Assembly: GCA_016713275.1 (NCBI GenBank)
Contig: JADJPL010000012.1
Coordinates: forward strand, 124,001 to 188,000
DNA from: Haliscomenobacter sp.
GTDB taxonomy: Bacteria; Bacteroidota; Bacteroidia; Chitinophagales; Saprospiraceae
DNA length: 64,000 nucleotides
Direction of reading: 5' to 3'
A model generated the notes under the pieces. The model did not search any database, had not been told where the DNA came from, and saw only the letters and a list, made by a program, of their open reading frames with translations. Made by a program: the position numbers and the translations under genes. Shown here piece after piece: positions 1 through 9,178 of the stretch (the stretch's first letter is position 1; every line of letters begins with the position of its first letter).

Positions 1-891
1 TCCGATCAGCAGGAAAAAGACCAGGCCGGCCAGGCTGTCCATATACCCGGCTTCGCTGTGCGAAAGAATTTCATAAACGCTCCGGATAAAATAGACCAGA
101 ATGCCCAAGGCCAGCGGCACGTCGATGGTCAGTTCTTTGTTCTTTAAACCCAGCCAGGCCGAACGGAAATAATCCGATCCGCTGTAAAACACGACCGGAA
201 TGGATAAAAAGATATTGAGGTAACCAAAGAACTGGAAAAAGTAGGAATCCTGGTCTTTTTCCAACCCCAGATACTCCGGGAAACTCATCAGCATGATATT
301 CCCGAAAGCAAAACCCGCAACTCCGAGTTTGTAGGAAAAGCTGCGGTCGGTGACCGGCCGTTTTTCTTTGTCCAGACTGCCCAGGTTGATGGCCGGGGCG
401 TAGCCGATGCTGGCCAGGAGTTCCACGACTTTGCGCAACGTGGTTTTTTCCTCCAGGAAGGTGAGGAAAATTTCTTTCTTCAGGAAATTGACCTGGGAAG
501 CCACGACCCCATCGTTGAGTTTATAGAGGTTCTCCAAAAGCCAGATGCAGGAAGCGCAGTGGATTTGAGGGAGGAAGAACCGTACGCGGGTGCGTTCCCC
601 ATCGGCAAAATCCACCAGACGGGACCGAACGTCGGGTTCGTCGAGGTAGGCGTATTCTTCTTTGGATTTACCCCGCAGGCTGACCCCTGCATTCTCATCG
701 ATTTGATAATACTGGCAAAGCCCGTTGTTGTTGAGAATGTCGTATACCGTCCGGCAACCTTCGCAGCAAAAGGGTTTTTCGTCGTAAACGACCGGAGACG
801 TGGGGCAGGGTTCCCCACAATGGTAACATGCCGTCTTGTCTGAAATGCGCAATCGCTTTTCTCCTGAACCCGTTGGGTTTGCTGCCGTCAT
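1..891 (-). CDS. ccoI: Copper-translocating P-type ATPase, CcoI/FixI type (N-terminal part)
   Basis: The minus-strand frame runs open from ATG at 891 to the window edge (297 codons, C-terminal part missing). An N-terminal cysteine-rich segment with CHCGEPC and FCCEGC motifs is followed by an HMA-like domain with CASC near residue 107. Hydrophobic helices then start near residue 175. This order is typical of the P-type ATPases that supply copper to cbb3 cytochrome oxidase (CcoI/FixI) and related Cu exporters. The phosphorylation DKTG motif would lie outside the window. It is the last gene on this strand, after GH97, and has its own FNR/CRP-like site upstream, so it is probably transcribed independently. 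Family assignment is strong; the exact oxidase role is inferred. Confidence 0.9.
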   Translation of the reverse strand, partial: MTAANPTGSGEKRLRISDKTACYHCGEPCPTSPVVYDEKPFCCEGCRTVYDILNNNGLCQYYQIDENAGVSLRGKSKEEYAYLDEPDVRSRLVDFADGERTRVRFFLPQIHCASCIWLLENLYKLNDGVVASQVNFLKKEIFLTFLEEKTTLRKVVELLASIGYAPAINLGSLDKEKRPVTDRSFSYKLGVAGFAFGNIMLMSFPEYLGLEKDQDSYFFQFFGYLNIFLSIPVVFYSGSDYFRSAWLGLKNKELTIDVPLALGILVYFIRSVYEILSHSEAGYMDSLAGLVFFLLIG

Positions 892-915
892 GTCCGATCT
901 CCTGATTTATGCGGG

Positions 916-959
916 TAAAACTAGGGGGTTTAAAAAAAGAGGGCGATGACAAAAATCAT
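916..959 (-). promoter_or_regulatory. FNR/CRP-like site and promoter of the copper ATPase
   Basis: A palindrome ATGAcaaaaaTCAT at 946-959 fits the TGA-N6-TCA half-site layout of CRP/FNR regulators. On the minus strand TAGTTTTA (923-916) resembles the Bacteroidota -7 box TAnnTTTG. The palindrome centre lies about 42 bp upstream of the implied start site, the usual class II activator position. FNR-type control of ccoI is known in other phyla; here it is inferred. Confidence 0.5.
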
Positions 960-964
960 TGATT

Positions 965-1180
965 AGACGCAAGATGTTAGACGTTAGACTTTAGACCTTA
1001 GACTTTAGACCTTAGATGTTAGACCTTAGATGTTAGACGTTGGACTTTTGGGAAAACCCCTCCAGCATCCTCCCGTCCCCCGTCTACCGTCCCCCGTCCC
1101 CCGTCTCCCGTCCACCGTCCCCCGTCCACCGTCCCCCGTCCCCCGTCTCCCGTCCACCGTCCCCCGTCAACCGTCTAACC
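965..1180. repeat. Low-complexity tandem repeats (TTAGAC-type and CCCGTC-type)
   Basis: Positions 965-1040 are irregular iterations of TTAGACGTTAGA and TTAGACCTTAGA. From about 1070 to 1180 there are iterations of CCCGTC, CACCGTCC and CTCCCGTC. The second block is translated as the C-terminal tail of the GH97 gene. Related TTAGA-type units recur near 61470-61505 and CCGTC-type units near 7135-7205. Confidence 0.85.
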
Positions 1181-3110
1181 ACCCCTGCGTATCCGCCACC
1201 GGGGGCGAGTTTGAGGGTGATCGCAGTGGAGCGGTCGACTTCCTGGGTTTGATGGCTGAAATCGCTGCCATGTTTGTGGGCATTCGGGCCGTCGGACCAG
1301 GATTCCAGTTGGAAAGCGCCTTCGGGGAGAAAGGACAGCTGAATCGTGATCTCCCGGGCGGTCCAGTCGGTCATGGCGCCGAGGTACCATAGTTGTCCTT
1401 TTCTCCGGGCGATGACGATGTAATCGCCCATTTTAGCTTCCAGCACGCGGGTTTCATCCCAGGTTACGGGAACCTCGCGGAGGAATTTCATGCATTCCGG
1501 CTCCCGTTCGTAGTTGGACGGGTTGTCGGCCAGCATTTGGAGGGGGCTTTCGAAAACCACATACATGCCCAACTGGTGACAGCGGGTGCCCAGGCTCATG
1601 GGCTGGTCGAATACAGCCCGGAAATTTTCCTTTTTCACATTGATCATAGCCCCGGGCGTATAATCCATAGGGCCAAGCAGCATACGGGTAAACGGGATGG
1701 TGAGGTTGTGCTCCGGGTTGGCGTTGTCGCTCCATTTGCTCCATTCCAGCCCCCGGATGCCTTCGGTGGTGATCAGGTTGGGGTAGGTTCTGGCCAGGAG
1801 AATAGGCCGGTTACTGCCGTGGAAATCGACCAGCAAGCGGTGTTTGGCTGCCAATTGGGATACTTTGTGGTAATACTGCATAACTACCTGATCGTCCCGT
1901 TGCATAAAATCGACCTTGATGCCTTTGATCCCCCATTTTTCGTATTGAGCAAGGGCTTCTTCCAATTTATCTTCCAGGGTATTCCACACCACCCACAGGA
2001 TCAACCCTACTTTTTTATTTCGGGCGTAAGCGGTTAGTTCCTCCATGTCGATGTCCGGATGAAACTTCAACACATCGCCCAGCACGTAGTAGCCTTCGTC
2101 GAGTATGACGTATTCGAGCCCGTTTTTAGCCGCGAAGTCGATATAGTGCTTGTAGGTAGCGGTATTGATGCCCGATTCAAAGGAGACGCCATATATATTA
2201 TTGGCATTCCACCAATCCCAGGCTACCTTTCCGGGCCGTATCCAGGAAATATCGGAAAGGGCATTGGGTTTGGCCAGCAAATAGACGAGCGAATTAGTCA
2301 GCAAGTCTGCGTCTTGTGGGGCGATACCGATAATTCTCCAGGGAAAGGTCCGGGTTCCTTTGGTTTGAGCGATGTAGGGCGCCACTTCGGTGACGCGGAG
2401 GTCGCGATCGGTTTGGAGTTGGGTTTTGAGCGGGTAGGGGGGATGGTCGCCCAGGAGGCGGCCCTGGCCTGCGCTGCGGATCCATAACCCGGGATAGTCT
2501 TCTACGTCCGACTCCACGATGAAGAGGTTGGTTCCGTTTTCGGTTTTCCAAACTACGGGGAGGCTGGCGAGGGTTTTTGGGGCCACGTTTTCAAAAGAAA
2601 GGTGTTCGAAAAGGGGTTCCTGGTGGGAAAAGAACCCCGATTCCCTCGGGAAATACGCCATGGCAGCCCCTTCCAGATCAAAAGAAACCAATTCGCTGTT
2701 TATCCGGACGGATTCTTTTTTCAACGCCGTTTCCCAGCGGTAGGCCACCCCGTTGTCGTAGGCACGGAAGACTACCGCGGCGTTGCCTTTTCAAGCTCCA
2801 GCCGGAGCTCGTTGTACGCATCGGGGAGCGTGTCCGCTTTCACCGCGACCGGCACGGCTACTTTGTCCCGGACCTGCCGGGTTTTCTGGCGCAGCACCTG
2901 GGCGCCTTTTCCGATATCGGCCGAATCGATCTGCAAACCGATTGCCGAGGGGTTGAGGAGGGTTTGCCCCGCCCGCTCAATGGAATAGGCCATCTGGGCC
3001 CCGGCGGTTATGGTTACGCGGATGCTGCCGTCTGGGGATTGCAGCGTATACGGTTGGGCTGTGGCCGAAAGGCCGCTTAGTAGAACTGCAAGGAGGAAAC
3101 CGATTCTCAT
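1084..3110 (-). CDS. GH97 glycoside hydrolase (alpha-galactosidase/alpha-glucosidase type), one-base frameshift
   Basis: Signal peptide (MRIGFLLAVLLSGLSATAQ), GH97 N-terminal beta-sandwich, then the (beta/alpha)8 barrel with YVILDEGYY, GIKVDFMQRDDQ and TTEGIRGLEW. The Asp in VDFM and the Glu in TEG match the nucleophile and acid/base of retaining GH97 enzymes such as BtGH97b, so an alpha-galactosidase is more likely than a SusB-type inverting glucosidase. The reading frame breaks at a TTTT run (2788-2791): the upstream frame stops in ...EKATPR, while the downstream frame restores VVFRAYDNGVAYRWET if one base is added. Corrected length is about 675 aa. The last 30 or so residues (TGDGGRE repeats) are translated intergenic repeat. 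It sits 40 bp after the MFS gene, probably in the kinase/nagB operon. Confidence 0.88.
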
Positions 3111-3150
3111 CGCTATTTAATTAATGGACAAAAGAGCAAAAGGGAATTCC

Positions 3151-4419
3151 TTAACGGAGCCCAACCTTGTGTCCAGACATGGCAAAATAAAGGATAAAGG
3201 CATAACACGGCAGCATCACCGCCATAAAGGCAGCCTGGAAGCCGATTTGCTGGGAGAGCTGGCCGTAGAGCAGCGGGATAATGGCGCCGCCGGCAATCCC
3301 CATAATCAGCAAAGCCGACCCGATTTTGGTAAATTTGCCCAATTTATTGATCCCTAGGGGAAAAATAGCAGGCCACATCGGAGCGTTCGCCAGTCCAAGC
3401 AACGCAATGAAAGTAACCGATGTGGTGCCTTCCGTGAGAAACGCCAGGACCGTAAAGACCATCCCCAGCAATGCGGCATACTTCAGACTGGCTTCCTGGG
3501 AGATGTATTTCGGGATGGCTGCAATGGCGATTACGTACCCCAGCAACATAGAGATAAGCGTAAAGGTGGTAAAGTACTTGGCTTTGTCCAGGGAGAAGCC
3601 CAGGTTTTTGCCATAGGTGCCGATCACGTCTCCGGCCATGACTTCTGCGCCTACATAGACGAAGATGCAGGAAGCGCCCAGGAGCAGGTAGGGGAATTGC
3701 AGGATGCTGGTGCGGTCGGTCGCCAGTTTTTCGTCGCCCTCCAGTTCGTGCTCCATTTGCACGTCGGGCAGGGAAGACTTCCGGATCATGAACGCCAGGA
3801 TCGCCAGCACAATAGCCATGACCGTATAGGGCATAATCACGCGCTGGGCCAGCGCATCGAGAAGCTCTGCTTTCTGGATATCGCAGGCCGCTTCCGCAAT
3901 CTGGACTTCCAGTTTGGAGGCGTTTTTCAAGACAATTGAACTGAGGATCAGCGGACTCAGCGCGCCGGCAATTTTGTTGCAAATCCCCATGATACTGATC
4001 CGCTGGGCCGCGCTTTCTATAGGACCAATAATGCTGATATACGGGTTGGACGCGGTTTGAAGGAGGGAAAGCCCGGCGCCTTGAACAAATAACCCCGTGA
4101 GAAACAAGCCAAAACTCCGCTCGTTTGCCGCCGGAATAAAGATCAGCGACCCGATGGCCATGACCAGCAACCCCAGTCCCATCCCATCCTTAAATCCGGT
4201 GCGCTCCAAAATGCGGGAAGATGGAATGGCCAGGAAAAAGTAGGCCATATAAAAGGCTGTAGTTACAAAAAAGGCCTGCGTGTCGGTCTTGAGCTGACAA
4301 GCCAGCTTCAGAAACGGAATCAGGGTTCCGTTCAACCAGGTGACGAACCCGAAAATAAAAAACAACAGGCCGATAATGCCTATCTGGTACCAGTACTGCG
4401 AAGATTTGTTGTTGCTCAT
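3151..4419 (-). CDS. MFS sugar permease, FucP/NagP (glucose/galactose, GlcNAc) family
   Basis: 422 aa with about 12 hydrophobic helices and the FHS-family pattern: FGFVTWLNGTLIPFLK in helix 1, then GAGLSLLQTASNPYI and GPIESAAQRISIMGICNKIAGALSP. The last is typical of the FucP/GluP/NagP branch of the major facilitator superfamily, which carries out H+-coupled sugar uptake at the inner membrane. Between GH20 (upstream) and GH97 (downstream) on the same strand, uptake of GlcNAc or another hexose is the likeliest role (NagP-like). The substrate cannot be fixed from sequence alone. Start ATG at 4419 directly follows the N terminus expected for the family. Confidence 0.9.
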   Translation of the reverse strand: MSNNKSSQYWYQIGIIGLLFFIFGFVTWLNGTLIPFLKLACQLKTDTQAFFVTTAFYMAYFFLAIPSSRILERTGFKDGMGLGLLVMAIGSLIFIPAANERSFGLFLTGLFVQGAGLSLLQTASNPYISIIGPIESAAQRISIMGICNKIAGALSPLILSSIVLKNASKLEVQIAEAACDIQKAELLDALAQRVIMPYTVMAIVLAILAFMIRKSSLPDVQMEHELEGDEKLATDRTSILQFPYLLLGASCIFVYVGAEVMAGDVIGTYGKNLGFSLDKAKYFTTFTLISMLLGYVIAIAAIPKYISQEASLKYAALLGMVFTVLAFLTEGTTSVTFIALLGLANAPMWPAIFPLGINKLGKFTKIGSALLIMGIAGGAIIPLLYGQLSQQIGFQAAFMAVMLPCYAFILYFAMSGHKVGLR

Positions 4420-4431
4420 GCGGTTTTAGGT

Positions 4432-4635
4432 ATTTGAGTGGTTAGTGGTTGGTGGTTGGTGGTTGGTGGGTGGGTGGTGGTTGGTGGTTGGTGGTTGGTG
4501 GTTGGTGGTTGGTGGATTGAGCCATCGAATTTTCGAGGCTGGAGCCTCGAACTATTTTTGGCACGAGGCAGAGCCTCGCGCCAGCTTCGCGCACACTCAC
4601 CCACTAACCACTAACCACTAATCACTAACCACCAG
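4432..4635. repeat. Long inverted low-complexity arms around GAGGCT palindromes
   Basis: The left arm (4432-4515) iterates GTTAGTGGTTGGTGG. The right arm (4600-4632) iterates CACTAACCACTAACC, its complement. Between them TTCGAGGCTGGAGCCTCGAA is a perfect 20-bp palindrome at about 4532-4552, followed by a second GAGGC/GCCTC pair. A transcript through here would fold into a large hairpin between GH20 and the MFS gene. Same repeat family as 21484-21705, 24373-24554 and 61206-61510. Confidence 0.85.
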
Positions 4636-4637
4636 CC

Positions 4638-6941
4638 TCATTCTACTACGATTTCGTCGACGAACAGCCAGGCTTTGTTACCGGCGCCGGGGTAGCCGTC
4701 GGGGATGATTCCAAAGTTAGGAATTTTAATTTTCAGGAACCGGGCTTTGGTATTATAAATAAGGACGCTTTGCAGTTGTTTGCCGCTCCAGGCGTTGGGG
4801 GGAACCAGGCGGGTTTTGCTTTCCTGCCCGAACTGTTCGGGGAGATTGGCGGTGCTTACGAGGACTTCCCTGGGCGCATAAATCCATTGGGCTGGGCTGT
4901 TGAAAAAGCGGAAAACCAGTTTTCGGAAAGAGATCGGCTCTCCGAAGTCGATTACCGCTTCGAAATCCGTTCCCTGGAACCCAAGCCATTCGCCGTCGTT
5001 GTACCGTTCGGCATCGCCGGCGACGCCGTTGATGAGGGCGCCTGGGCCGGACCCGCTGTATTGTTTTGCCGGTGGGTTGGTCAATGCAATGGATCTTCCT
5101 GCGGCGTAGTGCAAATTGATGTCTACGCCGGCCTCCCGGCCGATAGCGGTGCCTTCCAGGAAGCTCCTGCCCAGGAATTGCCCGTCGCTGGTTATGGGCA
5201 GGTCGCCTTCAATCGCAGGAGAAACGGCTTTGGGACTGCTCCCGTCGCGGGTGTACCGCACGACACCCGTTTGGGCTAAATTATGGAGCGCCAGCCGAAC
5301 GCCGTTCCCGTCTCCGGATTTGACGGAGGCTTTGACGTCGAACAGGTGGTTGGCAACGGTAATCCCTTCCTTTTCCAGGCGGGGAAGGTGAACAAGCAAG
5401 CGTTGGATGAATCCGGGAAAGTCTTTTTTCGCTTCGCCCGACCAAACGACTTCCGACAGGGCTTGCATCCGGGGGTACGCCATATATTCGGCTTTGTCGC
5501 TGTCCGGGATGTATTCCGTCCAGAGATTGCCCTGGGCGCCGAGGATGTATTTGGCTTCTTCCGGACTGAGTTCGTCCGGAACAGGGTTATAGGAATATAC
5601 TTTTTCCAGAGGCAGAAAACCGCCGATCGCCAGAGGCTCCTCCGGGTGCAGGGCCTGGTAGTAATCGAAGTAGCAATGGGAAACGGGGGTCATAATAACC
5701 GGATGCTTTTGCCTGGCCGCTTCAATTCCTCCTTCAATGCCTCTCCACGACATGACCGTCGCGTTCGGCGCGAGGCCGCCTTCGAGGATCTCGTCCCATC
5801 CGATGATGTCGCGGCCATTGGCGTTAAGGAATTTTTCGATGCGGCGGATGAAATAGCTCTGCAGTTCCTCTTCGTTTTTCAATCCTTCTTTCCGAATGAG
5901 TTCCTGGGCTACAGGGCTTTCTTTCCACTGGGTTTTGGGGCATTCATCCCCGCCGATATGGATGTATTTTCCAGGAAACAACTGCATCACCTCGGTCAGG
6001 ACATTCTGAAGAAACTCAAACGTCGCTTCGCTGGGACAGTAGACGTTCTCGAAAACGCCCCATTTGGTAGCTACTTCGACGGGTTGTCCAGTGCATCCCA
6101 GTTCCGGATAGGCGGCAATGGCCGCCTGGGCATGGCCGGGGAGCTCAATTTCCGGAACGATGGTAACAAAGCGCTCCTGGGCATACCGGACAATCTCTTT
6201 TATTTCCTCCTGGGTATAAAAGCCGCCGTACCGCTTGCCATCGTACTGCTGAGGCTGGTTGTTGTAACTGCCAATGAGGGTCTCTTTCCTGAAAGCAGCT
6301 ACTTCCTGGAGTTTCGGATAGCGTTTGATCTCGATGCGCCAGCCCTGATCTTCCGTCAGGTGCCAATGGAAACGGTTCATCTTGTACCTGGCCAGCATAT
6401 CGATGTATTGCTTGACGAAGGCGACGGGGAAGAAATGCCGCCCGACGTCCAGGTGCATTCCCCGATAAGGGAACGCTGGGTGGTCTTCGACAGACAGGCT
6501 GGGCAAAACCAACCGGTCTCCATCGGGCAGGAGTTGGATCAGGGATTGCACCCCGTAAAACAGGCCCGCAGGGTCTCCGCCTTCTATGAGGATTTGCTTG
6601 GCGTCGATCGTCAAACGGTAACTTTCCGGTTTGACGGCCCCGGGAAGCAATTTGAGATAGATAGCCGACGCCGATTTTTTACCCGATTTGCTCACGGGAA
6701 GCGCCACATCCATCCTCGACTGAAGATGCTGATTCAGGTATTGAATCACCCAATCGATTTCTGCTTCCTTGACATCAGTGGAGATCAGCGTTTTGGCGCT
6801 GACTTCAAATTGCCCCTTCTGCGCCTGGATTTTTTGCGGGATCGGGATAATCGGATACGTGCGGGCGTCCATCTGGCCCATACCGGGAGAGGCAAACCCC
6901 GCCACCAAGGCGAGCAACGCGAGCATTATTTTATAAAACAT
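4638..6941 (-). CDS. GH20 beta-N-acetylhexosaminidase with C-terminal F5/8-type module
   Basis: Start chosen at ATG 6941, which gives a signal peptide (MFYKIMLALLALVAGFASPGMG); the frame is open 16 codons further but that extension reads like leader sequence. 767 aa. An N-terminal GH20b domain is followed by the catalytic barrel with MHLDVGRHFF, WHLTEDQGWRIEIKRYP and HIGGDECPKTQWK, where the Asp-Glu pair of GGDE is the catalytic site. A chitobiase-C-like segment (YTRDGSSPKAVSP) and a discoidin-like domain to the C terminus follow. The enzyme removes terminal GlcNAc/GalNAc, feeding the adjacent permease and kinase/deaminase. It is exported, probably to the periplasm or outer surface. Confidence 0.93.
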   Translation of the reverse strand: MFYKIMLALLALVAGFASPGMGQMDARTYPIIPIPQKIQAQKGQFEVSAKTLISTDVKEAEIDWVIQYLNQHLQSRMDVALPVSKSGKKSASAIYLKLLPGAVKPESYRLTIDAKQILIEGGDPAGLFYGVQSLIQLLPDGDRLVLPSLSVEDHPAFPYRGMHLDVGRHFFPVAFVKQYIDMLARYKMNRFHWHLTEDQGWRIEIKRYPKLQEVAAFRKETLIGSYNNQPQQYDGKRYGGFYTQEEIKEIVRYAQERFVTIVPEIELPGHAQAAIAAYPELGCTGQPVEVATKWGVFENVYCPSEATFEFLQNVLTEVMQLFPGKYIHIGGDECPKTQWKESPVAQELIRKEGLKNEEELQSYFIRRIEKFLNANGRDIIGWDEILEGGLAPNATVMSWRGIEGGIEAARQKHPVIMTPVSHCYFDYYQALHPEEPLAIGGFLPLEKVYSYNPVPDELSPEEAKYILGAQGNLWTEYIPDSDKAEYMAYPRMQALSEVVWSGEAKKDFPGFIQRLLVHLPRLEKEGITVANHLFDVKASVKSGDGNGVRLALHNLAQTGVVRYTRDGSSPKAVSPAIEGDLPITSDGQFLGRSFLEGTAIGREAGVDINLHYAAGRSIALTNPPAKQYSGSGPGALINGVAGDAERYNDGEWLGFQGTDFEAVIDFGEPISFRKLVFRFFNSPAQWIYAPREVLVSTANLPEQFGQESKTRLVPPNAWSGKQLQSVLIYNTKARFLKIKIPNFGIIPDGYPGAGNKAWLFVDEIVVE

Positions 6942-7129
6942 AAGGTAAGCATTTAAAGGGATAAGGGAGCAGCAATATGGGAGCAGCAATTAGGGAGCAA
7001 AAACAAAACGGCTCCTTTCTTTCTTCTCCACAATTCCGATTGATGCCCCCACAAAGTACTATTTGTATTTCAATTTGCTGGCAAACCAAGCCAAAGAACC
7101 ACCAGCTACCAACTCACGCACGCATGCAC

Positions 7130-7215
7130 TCCACCCCGTCCCCCGTCTCCCGTGCTCCCTCTTCCTTTTCGTCTCCCGTCCCCGTCTACGTCCCCGTCCC
7201 CCGTCTATCTCCTCC
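7130..7215. repeat. CCGTC-type low-complexity repeat
   Basis: Iterations of CCCGTC, CTCCCGT and CCCCGTCTA. The right end is read into the C terminus of the NagB/PIG-L gene (residues RDGRGGDRRGTGT). Same family as 1070-1180 and 22905-22965. Confidence 0.75.
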
Positions 7216-9150
7216 CCGCCCATCCCTCCCCGCTTGCCAGGGGAATTTCCAGCGGCGGAAAGCTTCGATGGCTTCGTATTCGGCGAGGCCGAGGTTGCGG
7301 TAGGTTTTGGCGGTGCCCCGGTTGCGGTCTTCGGCGCGTTGCCAGAATTCCCGTTCGTCGTTACCGGGGAAGGGCGGCCGGTCTTTTTGGGATTGGTGCA
7401 TAAATATAGCGCGTCTTTTCTTAAGTAGTTGCTCCGGACTGATTGGGACGGCCATTTCGATTTCATCGACCGACCATTCGTGCCAGGCGCCGCGGTACAG
7501 CCACAGCCAGCAATCCTGCATCCAGGGTTCTTCTTTTAGCCCTTCAAAGGCGCCGAAAATGGAATCGAGGCAAACGCGGTGGGTGCCATGGGGGTCGGCC
7601 AGGTCGCCTGCGGCGAACACCTGGTGGGGTTTGATTTGTTCCATCAGGTTGGCAACGATATGGATATCGGCCTGGCTGATGGGGTTTTTACGGGTGCGCC
7701 CCGTTTCGTAGAAAGGCAGGTCGAGGAAGTGCAGGTGTTTATCGTCCAGGCCGCAGAAACGGGCGCCGGCGCGGGCTTCGCCTCTCCGGATAAGGCCTTT
7801 GATGGTACGTATTTCGGGCAGGTCGACCTGATCGGGGGATTTGGTGCGCAGGAACTTGAGGAGTTTCTGTCTTTTCTTGTCGCTTTCCTGATCAGATCCT
7901 CCCATTTCTGCGAATTCCTGGAAAAACTCGAGGTATCGGAGCGCGTCGTGATCATGCACAGCCAGGTTACCGGACGTTTGGTACGCTACGTGAACTTCGT
8001 GGCCCTGTTCTACCAGCCGCAGGAAGGTGCCTCCCATGGAGATGACGTCGTCATCGGGATGCGGGCTGAAAATGATCACGCGTTTTTTCGCCGGCGTAGC
8101 GCGTTCTGGCCGGGTTTTATCGTCGGCGCCTGGTTTGCCGCCCGGCCACCCGGTGATGGTATGCTGAAGGCGGTTGAAAATCTGGATATTGAGTTCGTAA
8201 GAGGAGGCATGTTCCACGACCAGATCGGAGAGGCCGTTTTCGTTGTAATCTTCGTTGGTAAGTTTAAGAATAGGCTTGTCCACGGTGAGGGAGAGCCAGG
8301 TAACGGCTTTGCAGATGAGGTCGTTGTCCCAATTGCACAGCCCCACCAGCCAGGGCGCTTTGAAGCGGGTAAGTTCTTCTGCGGCGCCATGGTCGAAATA
8401 GACCTTGGTGTTCGGATGGCCTTGGAGGAAACTGGCGGGAATAGAAGGCGTGATATGGCCTTCCACCGCTCTTTGAAGCACCTCCGCTTTGTGCTGCCCC
8501 CATCCGAGCAAGTAGATGGCTTTGGCTTTCATGATGGTTTTAATCCCCATCGTGATGGCCCGGTAGGGCACTTCTTCTTCGGAAGGGAAATCTTTCAGCG
8601 CGTCCCTCCGGGTCAGGGCATCGAGACGGACCAGGCGGGTAGCCGAGGTCTCAAAAGCTCCGGGCTCGTTAAACCCGATATGCCCGGTGCGGCCAATCCC
8701 CAGGATCTGGATATCAATCCCGCCGGCCTGATCGATCATTTTCTCGTAGTTGATGCAGAAGGCCTCTACCTTATCCAGGGGAAGGGTGCCATCGGGGATA
8801 TGGATGTTAGCGGGGTTGATGTCGATATGATCGAATAGGTATTCCTTCATGAACCGAACGTAGCTTTGCTGCGCATCGGGCTGCATGGGGTAGTATTCGT
8901 CGAGATTGAAGGTGATCACGTTGGAAAAGCTGAGGCCTTCCTCTTTGTGCATGCGCACGAGCTCCTGGTACACCTGAATGGGCGAAGAGCCGGTTGCCAG
9001 GCCAAGAACGATGTGTTCTCCGTCCTGTTGCTTTTGGCGTATGGCCAGCGCAATGCTTCGGGCCACGTGAATAGAGCCTTCTTTGGCCTCTGGCCAAACT
9101 TTGGTTGGCAGTTTTTCCAGCGACTTGAATTGATAGCGCAAGTAGTCCAT
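7186..9150 (-). CDS. nagB: NagB-like glucosamine-6-phosphate deaminase fused to PIG-L/LmbE deacetylase domain
   Basis: 654 aa in two domains. Residues 1-300 are a NagB/6PGL fold with GLATGSSPIQVY, FNLDEYYPM and GIGRTGHIGFNEPG. Residues 350-640 are a PIG-L/LmbE domain with SPHPDDDVISMGGT and DPHGTHRVCLD, the metal-binding His/Asp set of zinc N-deacetylases. This fusion is widespread in Bacteroidota. A deacetylase acting on GlcNAc-6-P (or a related sugar) followed by deamination to fructose-6-P would explain the absence of nagA nearby, but this is inference. In the deaminase motif the position of E. coli Asp141 (NDGH) is Thr (RTGH), while the Glu of FNEP is kept. It follows the ROK kinase by 28 bp. 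The extreme C terminus is translated repeat. Confidence 0.9.
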   Translation of the reverse strand: MDYLRYQFKSLEKLPTKVWPEAKEGSIHVARSIALAIRQKQQDGEHIVLGLATGSSPIQVYQELVRMHKEEGLSFSNVITFNLDEYYPMQPDAQQSYVRFMKEYLFDHIDINPANIHIPDGTLPLDKVEAFCINYEKMIDQAGGIDIQILGIGRTGHIGFNEPGAFETSATRLVRLDALTRRDALKDFPSEEEVPYRAITMGIKTIMKAKAIYLLGWGQHKAEVLQRAVEGHITPSIPASFLQGHPNTKVYFDHGAAEELTRFKAPWLVGLCNWDNDLICKAVTWLSLTVDKPILKLTNEDYNENGLSDLVVEHASSYELNIQIFNRLQHTITGWPGGKPGADDKTRPERATPAKKRVIIFSPHPDDDVISMGGTFLRLVEQGHEVHVAYQTSGNLAVHDHDALRYLEFFQEFAEMGGSDQESDKKRQKLLKFLRTKSPDQVDLPEIRTIKGLIRRGEARAGARFCGLDDKHLHFLDLPFYETGRTRKNPISQADIHIVANLMEQIKPHQVFAAGDLADPHGTHRVCLDSIFGAFEGLKEEPWMQDCWLWLYRGAWHEWSVDEIEMAVPISPEQLLKKRRAIFMHQSQKDRPPFPGNDEREFWQRAEDRNRGTAKTYRNLGLAEYEAIEAFRRWKFPWQAGRDGRGGDRRGTGT

Positions 9151-9178
9151 GGTCCTATTAATAGTATGAATGAAATAA

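Noticed and set aside
1030..1392. Plus-strand proline-rich open frames over the CCCGTC repeat
   Set aside because: They are translations of the repeat and antisense to GH97; no start context or homology.
4432..4635. Tandem repeats as a CRISPR array
   Set aside because: Units are short and irregular, there are no unique spacers of 30-40 bp, and no cas genes are near.
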